The notes beneath the pieces were generated by a model. That model saw only the letters and a program-made list of their open reading frames with translations, did not search any database and was not told the origin of the DNA. Position numbers and translations under genes: made by a program. A stretch of DNA of 19,530 bases from contig CAJTOR010000057.1 of the NCBI GenBank assembly GCA_910577675.1, positions 1-19,530 of the forward strand, given 5' to 3'. The stretch's first letter is position 1; each line of letters starts with the position of its first letter. This stretch comes from an uncultured Lachnospiraceae bacterium. GTDB lineage: Bacteria > Bacillota > Clostridia > Lachnospirales > Lachnospiraceae. Positions 7,097 through 13,269 of this stretch are shown here, one piece after another.

Positions 7097-7160
7097 TACG
7101 TCTTTACGACTTAGAAGCGCGAGGGTGGGACTTCTTTGATAGTCTAAAATCGGAATATAA
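7097..7160 (+). pseudogene. Short relic related to the Cys-rich remnant near 14.9 kb
   Basis: One plus-strand frame reads YCLRLYDLEARGWDFFDSLK. The minus-strand remnant at 14841-15074 ends with NDLKARDFFDRLKSNIRF. The two align with a gap of exactly two codons, and at DNA level 16 bases (CTATCAAAGAAGTCCC, complement of 7127-7142) are identical. The relic starts in the kinase-permease gap and runs into the antisense of the last kinase codons. It is only about 20 codons, so it is a scrap of a former gene or a dispersed repeat. Confidence 0.4.
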
Positions 7161-8253
7161 AACACATTCCCGGTGGATTTTTCATAGGAACAAAAGAATA
7201 GGAAATATTAATTGCAGTTAAGATCGCATCCACAATATAAAGCCCTAACCCATTGCCGCCACTCTCACGGTTTCTGGAAAAGTCGGGGCGATAGAAAGGC
7301 TCAAACAGGCGGGGAATTTCGCTGCTTTGGATGGGGGCGCACTCATTTTCAACCATAAGGCTGCGCCCGTCCATAAAGACGGCAACTGTCTTTCCTGCTT
7401 CGGTATAGGCAACAGCATTGGCAAGAACGTTAGATACTGCTTTACCGAATGAACTGACCGGAAGTGTCACGGTAAAAGTTTCTGGCAAATCAAGAAAAAA
7501 AGAGATATTATGTGCCGCTGCGATTAGCTGGTACGGTTCACATAATTCTTCAAGCAATTCCGATAGATCAACAGTCGTAGGCTGCTCTGTAATGCCATTT
7601 AGTTTGGAGGTTTCCAAAATTTCATGTATCATCTTAGAAAGCCGTTCAACGATATCTTTGCATTCCGGTAAATAAGTTGCATAGTCCTGGTACTTTCCCA
7701 CGCCTAAAATCATATTTTCAAGGGTTGCGTTCAGGGCAGTCACAGGAGTTTTTAATTCATGGGATGCAGCCCGCAGAAAGTCCACTTTTGCCCGTTCCAT
7801 TTCACTAACCCGGTCTTTTTCCTGTTCCAAATGCTCAATGGTAGACAGGAGATTTGAATACATATTATTGACGTTTCGTGCCAGCAATCCGATTTCATCT
7901 TTTGAATGAACGGCACAGGCTGCCGCCCGGTCTAATTTCATCATTCGTTCCGTAGAGGCGGAAATTCTCTCAATGGGGGCAACAATCACTTTAGAAAACA
8001 GGAGAGAACACATAACGGAAATTACCAGGCTGCAAAGGACCGAAACCGGCAAAGCCTTTTGTATCGCCTGCATAACTATTTTCTCCTCGCGAATATCGAC
8101 TGTGATTTTCTCGGCAATATGATCCGTTGTAGAAATTACAATGCCCATTTTGGGTGCAAGCAGATAAATCAGAATATGGGCGGTCACAATCACAAATATC
8201 ATGATCGTCAATGTGTAAAAAAAGGTTTTGGGAAATAGTTTTAGTTTTTTCAT
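7144..8253 (-). CDS. Sensor histidine kinase (VanS/VncS-like)
   Basis: This is a 369-residue membrane kinase. It has helix 1 at about 11-33, a short outside loop (about 34-67), helix 2 at about 68-90, then a HAMP region (about 88-142) and coiled coil. The H-box SHELKTPV has phospho-acceptor His165, the N-box is around Asn279, the F-box RLFEPFYR is at 315-322, and the G-box GGNGLGL at 332-338 is complete. The outside loop of only some 35 residues is typical of kinases that sense the membrane or a partner transporter rather than a soluble ligand. Its ATG overlaps the regulator stop as ATGA. It should phosphorylate the adjacent regulator. The last codons lie over a scrap of other DNA (see the relic at 7097), so the C-terminal tail after about residue 355 could be altered from the family norm. 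Confidence 0.92.
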   Translation of the reverse strand: MKKLKLFPKTFFYTLTIMIFVIVTAHILIYLLAPKMGIVISTTDHIAEKITVDIREEKIVMQAIQKALPVSVLCSLVISVMCSLLFSKVIVAPIERISASTERMMKLDRAAACAVHSKDEIGLLARNVNNMYSNLLSTIEHLEQEKDRVSEMERAKVDFLRAASHELKTPVTALNATLENMILGVGKYQDYATYLPECKDIVERLSKMIHEILETSKLNGITEQPTTVDLSELLEELCEPYQLIAAAHNISFFLDLPETFTVTLPVSSFGKAVSNVLANAVAYTEAGKTVAVFMDGRSLMVENECAPIQSSEIPRLFEPFYRPDFSRNRESGGNGLGLYIVDAILTAINISYSFVPMKNPPGMCFIFRF

Positions 8254-8915
8254 GCCCGTACCTCGTATTTATAACCAATTCCTTTGACCGTCACAATACA
8301 GTCAAGCCGCAGTTTTTTGCGCAGATTTTTAATGTAGGTATCAATCGTTCTGTCGATGACCGGGGCATCCATACCCCATAAATCATCAAGGATTTGTGAG
8401 CGCGTCAGTACCAGCCCTTTATGCTCCATAAGCAATCGCAGTAAGTCAATTTCTTTGGGGGTTATATCAATTTTTCCGCTCTGGTCATGTGCCGTATAGC
8501 CGGAAAAATCAACGGTTACATCACCGAAAGTTGCTATGTCGGATATGATACCCTTCCCACTTCTTCGCAAAAGTGCGGTGACGCGTCTGCCGAGCAGAAC
8601 CATAGAAAACGGTTTTATAATATAGTCGTCTGCCTGTTCATCAAAACTCATTACCTGTGTATATTCATCTTCAATAGCCGTGAGCATAAGAACAGGGACA
8701 ACGCTTTTCTTCCTTATTTCATGGAGTACGGCAAGCCCCGTAATTTTGGGAAGCATAATATCTAAAACAACAAGGTCAATGCCGCCCTGACCGAAAGTCT
8801 GCAATGCGTCCGCTCCGTCATAGGCGGGAATAATTTTATGTCCTGCCGATTTTAAGTACTCACATATCGCTTCATTTGTACGTTTATCATCTTCTACAAT
8901 AAGTAATGTTGCCAT
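8250..8915 (-). CDS. OmpR-family response regulator
   Basis: This is a 221-residue regulator. The receiver domain (1-118) has acidic pair Asp9-Asp10, phospho-acceptor Asp52 in LVVLDIMLP, Thr79 and Lys101 in IIKPF. The winged-helix DNA-binding domain (about 125-221) has the recognition segment VIDRTIDTYIKNLRKKL and ends in VKGIGYKYEV. I chose the ATG at 8915 (MATLLIVED): GGAGG lies 8 nt upstream, whereas an in-frame GTG three codons earlier would overlap the ribosome site. The kinase gene overlaps its stop by 4 nt. Two 11-bp-spaced repeats lie just upstream (8951-8970) and match three before the permease operon. It therefore probably controls its own gene and the transporter, as OmpR-family proteins bind tandem repeats head to tail. 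Confidence 0.93.
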   Translation of the reverse strand: MATLLIVEDDKRTNEAICEYLKSAGHKIIPAYDGADALQTFGQGGIDLVVLDIMLPKITGLAVLHEIRKKSVVPVLMLTAIEDEYTQVMSFDEQADDYIIKPFSMVLLGRRVTALLRRSGKGIISDIATFGDVTVDFSGYTAHDQSGKIDITPKEIDLLRLLMEHKGLVLTRSQILDDLWGMDAPVIDRTIDTYIKNLRKKLRLDCIVTVKGIGYKYEVRA

Positions 8916-8950
8916 AAAAAGCACCTCCTTGTGTTAAGCTTACCATGTCA

Positions 8951-8970
8951 ATGTGAAAGAAATATGAAAT
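8951..8970 (-). promoter_or_regulatory. Two 11-bp-phased repeats before the response regulator gene
   Basis: On the plus strand ATGTGAAAG (8951-8959) and ATATGAAAT (8962-8970) repeat at 11 bp and match the RTATGRAAT repeats at 7020-7050. On the coding strand a TTGACA follows immediately, so the bound regulator would touch the -35 region. The site lies 36-55 bp upstream of the ATG, fitting autoregulation. Confidence 0.5.
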
Positions 8971-9040
8971 TGTTCTGTTTCGGGGAGGTTTTACATCTTT
9001 GATCCGCTGGCTTCTCCGCGTCCTTTGACCTTTGCTGTAT

Positions 9041-9063
9041 GGCAGCCTTTTTCTTTTGCTGCC
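9041..9063. other. GGCAGC/GCTGCC hairpin in the gap between hydrogenase and regulator
   Basis: GGCAGC (9041-9046) pairs with GCTGCC (9058-9063) across an A/T-rich 11-nt loop. It lies beyond the hydrogenase terminator and 125 nt before the regulator start. A minus-strand open frame of about 70 codons covers this gap but includes the terminator and has unconvincing composition; I do not call it a gene. Confidence 0.3.
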
Positions 9064-9100
9064 GCTGACTATATCGAAAACCCGGGTAATATAAGGGCAT

Positions 9101-9149
9101 AAAAAAGCGGCGCTCCTGTTCTCCCTGTATTGGGATAGAGAACCGCCGC
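9101..9149 (-). terminator. Rho-independent terminator of the hydrogenase gene
   Basis: On the minus strand GCGGCG, GTTCTC and CCC pair with GGG, GAGAAC and CGCCGC, a long GC-rich stem with small internal loops, followed directly by six T (complement of 9101-9106). It ends transcription about 30 nt after the hydrogenase stop and separates that gene from the regulator gene downstream on the same strand. Confidence 0.85.
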
Positions 9150-9174
9150 ATTACACGGGTAAACCCCACCAAAT

Positions 9175-10698
9175 TTAATAGATCAGGTTCTCCAGCTCTT
9201 TCACCTGCTCCGTTTCACATGAATTTGCATGTTTAGCTTGCTTTGCATACAGATTAACTGCCGCCTTGGACTTCGCAATCGGCTGCATTGTGCCTGCCCC
9301 TGCAATGCAGCCACCCGGACATGCCATTCCCTCAAGCAGATAACCGTCATACTTCCCTGCTACCGCCATCGCGAGCATTTTGCGGCAGTCTTGCAGACTT
9401 TCCGCATTCGCCACCTTCACTTCCCGCTCAGGGTAACGGCTATTAATCACATCCACCACCGATTGAGCAACACCACCGGAAACCGCAAAATTGCGCCCGT
9501 CCGCCGACACATTATCCACACCATTCGGATCTTCTGTGGCATTTTCCAGCTCCACATGTCTTGCAGCAAAAATTCCGTCAACCTCCTCGAAGGTAAGCAC
9601 AAAATCAACTTCACTTCGCACAGTCCGCCACATTGCTTCGAGTTTTTTCGCCGCACACGGTCCGATAAACACCACTTTCGCGTCCGCATCATGCTTCTTG
9701 ATATAGCGGGCAGTCAGTGTCATCGGTGTAAGTGCCATCGAGATACAATTCGCATGCTCAGGAAAGAGCTTTTTCGCCATCATCGACCATGCCGGACAAC
9801 ATGAAGTCCCCATAAATGGAAGATGCTCCGGTACCTCGCGCACAAAGTCCTCCGCCTCCTGCGTCGCACACAAATCCGCACCAAGTGCTACTTCAACCAC
9901 ATCGTAAAACCCAAGCTGCTTCATAGCGGAACGCAATTTCCCCGGCGTTACCCTAGGTCCAAACTGCCCGACAAATGCCGGTGCCACCGCCGCATAGACC
10001 CGCTCCCCGGACTGGATGGCACGAATGGTCTGGAAAATCTGTGACTTGTCCGCAATCGCACCAAACGGGCAGTTTACAAGACATTGTCCACACGAAACGC
10101 ATTTGTCATAATCAATATCTGCCCTTCCGTTCTCATCGGAATGGATGGCATTCATCCCACATGCCTGCGCACATGGGCGCTCCTGCACAATAATAGCGTT
10201 ATAGGCACAGGCAGATGCACACCTCCCGCACTTAATGCATTTGTCCTGGTCAATCTGCGAACGTCCAAGTTTGTAGTCAAGAACCACCGCATCCTTCGGA
10301 CAGACTTCCACACATGGATGTGCAAGACAGCCCTGGCACCCCTCCGTCACTATCACGCGCTTTTCCGGGCAACTGTTGCAGGCAAATTTAATTACATTGA
10401 TTAGCGGCGGTGTGTAATAGGTTTCCGACCGATCTGCCGCCTCAATGTTATCGGATATTGGAGAATGCTCCGCCGCTGAACGGTTCGGCAATCCCATTGC
10501 CAGACGCAGGCGCTCCCCGACAATCGCGCGCTCCAAAAAAATATCTTTGCCGAAGTTCGCGACCTCCCCCGGCATAATCTTGTATGGCAATTCTTCGATG
10601 CGCTTGTCCACCGGCCATTCCGTATGATACGCCATTCTCGCTACCTCGCGAAATATCTGATGGCGGATTTCCTGTATTCTTGTTTCTATTCCCCGCAT
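9175..10698 (-). CDS. Monomeric [FeFe] hydrogenase with ferredoxin-type clusters
   Basis: This is a 507-residue protein. The C-terminal H-cluster domain has L1 TSCCPAW (298-304), L2 GPCAAKKLEA with Cys348, and L3 EGMACPGGC with Glu456, Cys460 and Cys464, so the catalytic 2Fe-H-cluster ligands are present. Upstream are two ferredoxin-like 4Fe-4S sites (Cys154/157/160/164 and Cys200/203/206/210), and extra Cys at 107/110, 121/124/129/133 and 176/180 that may bind more clusters. L2 begins GPC rather than the MPC of classical HydA, and L3 ends GAG rather than GGG, suggesting the less-studied monomeric (group B-like) enzymes of anaerobes. It probably moves electrons between reduced ferredoxin and protons in the cytoplasm; H2 output is inferred. 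I chose ATG 10698 (MRGIETRIQE), preceded by GGAGGT, over ATG 10731, which has no ribosome site and lies against the Rex-like operator. It is monocistronic. Confidence 0.9.
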   Translation of the reverse strand: MRGIETRIQEIRHQIFREVARMAYHTEWPVDKRIEELPYKIMPGEVANFGKDIFLERAIVGERLRLAMGLPNRSAAEHSPISDNIEAADRSETYYTPPLINVIKFACNSCPEKRVIVTEGCQGCLAHPCVEVCPKDAVVLDYKLGRSQIDQDKCIKCGRCASACAYNAIIVQERPCAQACGMNAIHSDENGRADIDYDKCVSCGQCLVNCPFGAIADKSQIFQTIRAIQSGERVYAAVAPAFVGQFGPRVTPGKLRSAMKQLGFYDVVEVALGADLCATQEAEDFVREVPEHLPFMGTSCCPAWSMMAKKLFPEHANCISMALTPMTLTARYIKKHDADAKVVFIGPCAAKKLEAMWRTVRSEVDFVLTFEEVDGIFAARHVELENATEDPNGVDNVSADGRNFAVSGGVAQSVVDVINSRYPEREVKVANAESLQDCRKMLAMAVAGKYDGYLLEGMACPGGCIAGAGTMQPIAKSKAAVNLYAKQAKHANSCETEQVKELENLIY

Positions 10699-10732
10699 AA
10701 GACCTCCGTTTCCATGCCTGTTCCAAAGCATA

Positions 10733-10750
10733 TTGTGAAAAATTTAACAA
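10733..10750 (-). promoter_or_regulatory. Rex-like operator before the [FeFe] hydrogenase
   Basis: TTGTGAAAAATTTAACAA is an 18-bp near-palindrome (TTGT-G-AA against TTAACAA) that differs from the Rex consensus TTGTTAAN4TTAACAA at one position. Rex is the NADH/NAD+-sensing repressor of fermentation and hydrogenase genes in Firmicutes. The site lies 35-52 bp upstream of the chosen ATG and downstream of the candidate -10 box, so a bound repressor would block early elongation. Confidence 0.65.
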
Positions 10751-10798
10751 ACTAATGCACTGTTCTACTTCTCACTATTACTAATGACAATACCTATT

Positions 10799-10828
10799 AT
10801 TATAACATGTTGGATAAGTTTGTTGCAA
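10799..10828 (-). promoter_or_regulatory. Candidate promoter of the hydrogenase gene
   Basis: On the minus strand TTGCAA (10828-10823), an 18-nt spacer and a perfect TATAAT (10804-10799) lie about 100 nt before the ATG. This gives a leader of roughly 90 nt that contains the Rex-like site. Confidence 0.55.
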
Positions 10829-11303
10829 AAAGCTTTTGGTTTGTAAACTTCTAAGAAAAGCTTCAATTATAAAATACCATAAAGTCATTGCCGTGTAAAG
10901 AATATTTCACAATGTGTGTTTTTTGGAGAAAGAACATAGTGGGGGATATTTAATATAGAAATGGGTGTGATTGGTATATCTGTGATTTTAAGGAGTGAAG
11001 TGGGGTGTTGGGCGGAGGGGAATGTAGGTGGGAAAGAAATAAGGAAAGAAAGGGAATTTATTATACAAGTTTAAAGCGTTTCATCTGTTTGATTTTATAG
11101 TAAATATCTTAAATGTTTAGTGATTGTATTACATTATATGAGTTAACATATATAAATTACATAAAACGTTTGATTGATTATTATATATTCACATAAATGA
11201 TTGTTATATTTTAGAATGAAATATATGATTTTTAAGCAAAAGGAATTTTTGTTTCAAATCCATTATCGATCTCATATATATGTTTCGAGTTTTTTTTACA
11301 AAA
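10829..11303. other. AT-rich intergenic region with a G-rich tract
   Basis: No gene is seen between the divergent hydrogenase and flagellin genes. The stretch is mostly A/T but holds a purine- and G-rich block at 10990-11060. There the runs GGGG (11002), GGG (11010), GGGG (11017) and GGG (11030), with loops of 4, 4 and 9 nt, could form a G-quadruplex on the plus strand. A 38-codon frame beginning at ATG 10962 has odd composition and no supporting evidence. Confidence 0.5.
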
Positions 11304-11329
11304 TGCAACAATTTGCACAAAATGTTGCA
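11304..11329 (+). promoter_or_regulatory. Inverted repeat upstream of flagellin 1, shared with flagellin 2
   Basis: TGCAACA (11304-11310) and TGTTGCA (11323-11329) form a perfect 7-bp inverted repeat with a 12-bp centre. The centre and following bases (TGCACAAAATGTTGC, then TGTATGTGGGAT) recur almost unchanged upstream of flagellin 2 at 17693-17721. It is the most upstream block conserved between the two leaders, so it is a candidate operator or promoter. I find no clear sigma-28 (GCCGATAA-type) box in either region. Confidence 0.5.
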
Positions 11330-11466
11330 TGTATGTGGGATATGTCCTATATCGGATGCTTCCGGTGAGTTTTTTAGGCAGTTTATTTATCTTCCAACGG
11401 GCTTGAAACGTTGAGAAAAATTTCTTCCTAAACTATGTCCTATCTCTCCTGTACTACACAGCTTAT

Positions 11467-11713
11467 CCCCACCCGGAAAAAGGGATCGTGCGTGTAGGTG
11501 TATGGAGGACAAAGCTTCCGGAAATAAATGGTATATACGGCACCGCATTACATATGGCACAGTACAAAGAAGAAGCATCCCTTGCGGGGACCCGCATCCT
11601 GTCCATCGGATAAGACGACCAGGGATAGGGTATATGGGCTAATGAATGGGGCGAAGGAACGCCCCCAAAGGCTGCACACCCACAGGGGTGGCAGGAAATT
11701 AAAACATGGAGGT
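11467..11713 (+). promoter_or_regulatory. Structured flagellin 1 leader with GGA-loop hairpins (CsrA-type)
   Basis: The leader before ATG 11723 holds ACCCGGAAAAAGGG (11471-11484, weak stem), then the hairpin GGGGCG-AAGGAA-CGCCCC (11648-11665) with GGA in the loop. Next is CTGC-CACCC/GGGTG-GCAG (11672-11694), and then the ribosome site CATGGAGGT, which holds another GGA. A GGA-loop hairpin upstream of a GGA-containing ribosome site is the arrangement by which CsrA represses the Bacillus flagellin mRNA, with FliW as antagonist. The same two proximal hairpins precede flagellin 2, with compensating changes. CsrA binding itself is inference. Confidence 0.5.
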
Positions 11714-11722
11714 AAAATCACT

Positions 11723-13246
11723 ATGGTAGTACAACACAACATGCAGGCGATGAACGCCAACAGAATGTTAGGGATCACAACCGGACAGCAGGCAAAATCC
11801 ACCGAGAAGCTTTCTTCCGGTTACAAAATTAACCGTGCAGCGGACAATGCGGCAGGGCTTGCCATCTCCGAGAAGATGAGGAAGCAGATCCGCGGTCTTG
11901 ACCAGGCATCCTCGAACGCACAGGACGGTATCTCCGCCGTGCAGACCGCAGAAGGTGCATTGAACGAAGTGCAGGATATGCTCCAGAGGATGAATGAGCT
12001 CGCAGTACAGTCCGCAAATGGTACGAACTCGGTATCTGACCGTAAGTCCATCCAGGATGAGATTGACCAGCTCACCACTGAGATTGACCGTGTATCGGAA
12101 ACAACGAAATTCAACGAAACTTACTTGCTCCGCGGCGATAACACGGCTGCAAAGAAATATAGTTTTGCATATGGAGCTGTGGAAGAGGGAGCGCCAGGTG
12201 TTGTTACATTTGACGGTGAAACAGAAGGGATCGATACTGCTACAGGGTTACAAATCGCAGTTACATTTGCTGATCCAGCGGATGGTACTGTAGCCTCATC
12301 TTCCGATAGAAATGCACTTGCTAAGTCAATCCGTGACCAGGGACTCTCTGTTCAAAAAGAAGTGGTTCAGAATTATGATGACCAAGGTCAGCCAAGTGAT
12401 ATTGTAGCACAATACAGTTTAACACTAAATGGCGAAGCTGCCAAAAACTATACTGTAAACAAACTTGGCGAGGGAGAAGGCTTTGAAATCGTGGATGCAG
12501 CGGGACGGCTGGTCGCAACGGTTGAAGTATCTGGCGGTGACGATACACTTCCTCTCGAAGAGGCATATGTAGGTAAAACCCAGTCTGCCACAATTATAGG
12601 TACAGATCTCGTTGCAGCAGAGGATCCGAATGAGGTAAAACAGTATTATGATAAAGATGGCAATGCCATTTCTGCGAACGCTTTGAAGGATTATTTTACT
12701 GCAAATACAGCGGAAGGTGATGATGAACCTACAATCATGCCTAGAGCTGGTGTTAAGCTTTATGATGCTGTGGGCAATGCAGTTAATATGGATGAGATTG
12801 CGGAAGGGCTTGTAGTTGCTAAACAGAACCTTGTAGGCGACCTGAAATTAAAACTTCATGTAGGTGCAGATGCAACCAAGAATAACCAGATCACAATCAA
12901 TCTCCAGGCAATGAGTGCAAAGAGCCTTGGTGTAAATGGCCTTAGGGTAGATGGAAGTGATGACAGCAATGCCCTGGATGCGATCGAAACCATCAAGTCC
13001 GCCCTTTCCACCGTATCCGCACAGCGTTCCGAGCTCGGTGCTGCACAGAACCGTTTGGAGCACACGATTGCGAACTTGGATAACATCGTTGAGAATACCA
13101 CCAGTGCTGAATCTGCAATCCGTGATACGGATATGGCGGAGGAGATGGTTAAGTACAGCAAGAGCAACATCCTTGCACAGGCTGGCCAGTCAATGCTTGC
13201 ACAGGCAAATCAGTCCAACCAGGGCGTTCTTTCCCTGCTCGGCTAA
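11723..13246 (+). CDS. fliC: Flagellin 1
   Basis: This is a 507-residue filament subunit, exported by the flagellar type III system without a signal peptide. The N-terminal D0/D1 domain (1-150) contains SSGYKINRAADNAAGLAISE and the TLR5-contact region LQRMNELAVQSANGTNS (88-104). There Asn replaces the Arg that the classical RELAVQ motif has before Glu. The variable centre (about 150-410) is an outer-domain insert. The C-terminal D1/D0 (about 415-507) has SALSTVSAQRSELGAAQNRL and ends QSNQGVLSLLG. I chose the ATG at 11723 because GGAGGT lies 9 nt upstream and the protein then begins MVVQHN like other flagellins; the frame is open much further upstream, through the leader. A secreted protein gene follows after 23 nt. 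It is a paralogue of the flagellin at 18195. Lachnospiraceae flagellins can be weak TLR5 agonists; that is known of the family, not shown here. Confidence 0.97.
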   Translation: MVVQHNMQAMNANRMLGITTGQQAKSTEKLSSGYKINRAADNAAGLAISEKMRKQIRGLDQASSNAQDGISAVQTAEGALNEVQDMLQRMNELAVQSANGTNSVSDRKSIQDEIDQLTTEIDRVSETTKFNETYLLRGDNTAAKKYSFAYGAVEEGAPGVVTFDGETEGIDTATGLQIAVTFADPADGTVASSSDRNALAKSIRDQGLSVQKEVVQNYDDQGQPSDIVAQYSLTLNGEAAKNYTVNKLGEGEGFEIVDAAGRLVATVEVSGGDDTLPLEEAYVGKTQSATIIGTDLVAAEDPNEVKQYYDKDGNAISANALKDYFTANTAEGDDEPTIMPRAGVKLYDAVGNAVNMDEIAEGLVVAKQNLVGDLKLKLHVGADATKNNQITINLQAMSAKSLGVNGLRVDGSDDSNALDAIETIKSALSTVSAQRSELGAAQNRLEHTIANLDNIVENTTSAESAIRDTDMAEEMVKYSKSNILAQAGQSMLAQANQSNQGVLSLLG

Positions 13247-13269
13247 TTGATAGAAGGAGGATTCCAGCT

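Noticed and set aside
8948..9172. A 74-codon minus-strand frame between hydrogenase and regulator genes
   Set aside because: It contains the complete rho-independent terminator of the hydrogenase gene and the regulator's repeat sites.
11313..11329. A sigma-54-like promoter (TTGCAC...TTGCA) before flagellin 1
   Set aside because: The spacing between the two elements is one base too long and the GG of the -24 box is missing; the match is better explained by the inverted repeat.
11528..11722. N-terminal extension of flagellin 1 by 65 codons
   Set aside because: The frame is open, but the ribosome site and the universal flagellin start MVVQHN place the start at 11723; the extension encodes RNA hairpins of the leader.
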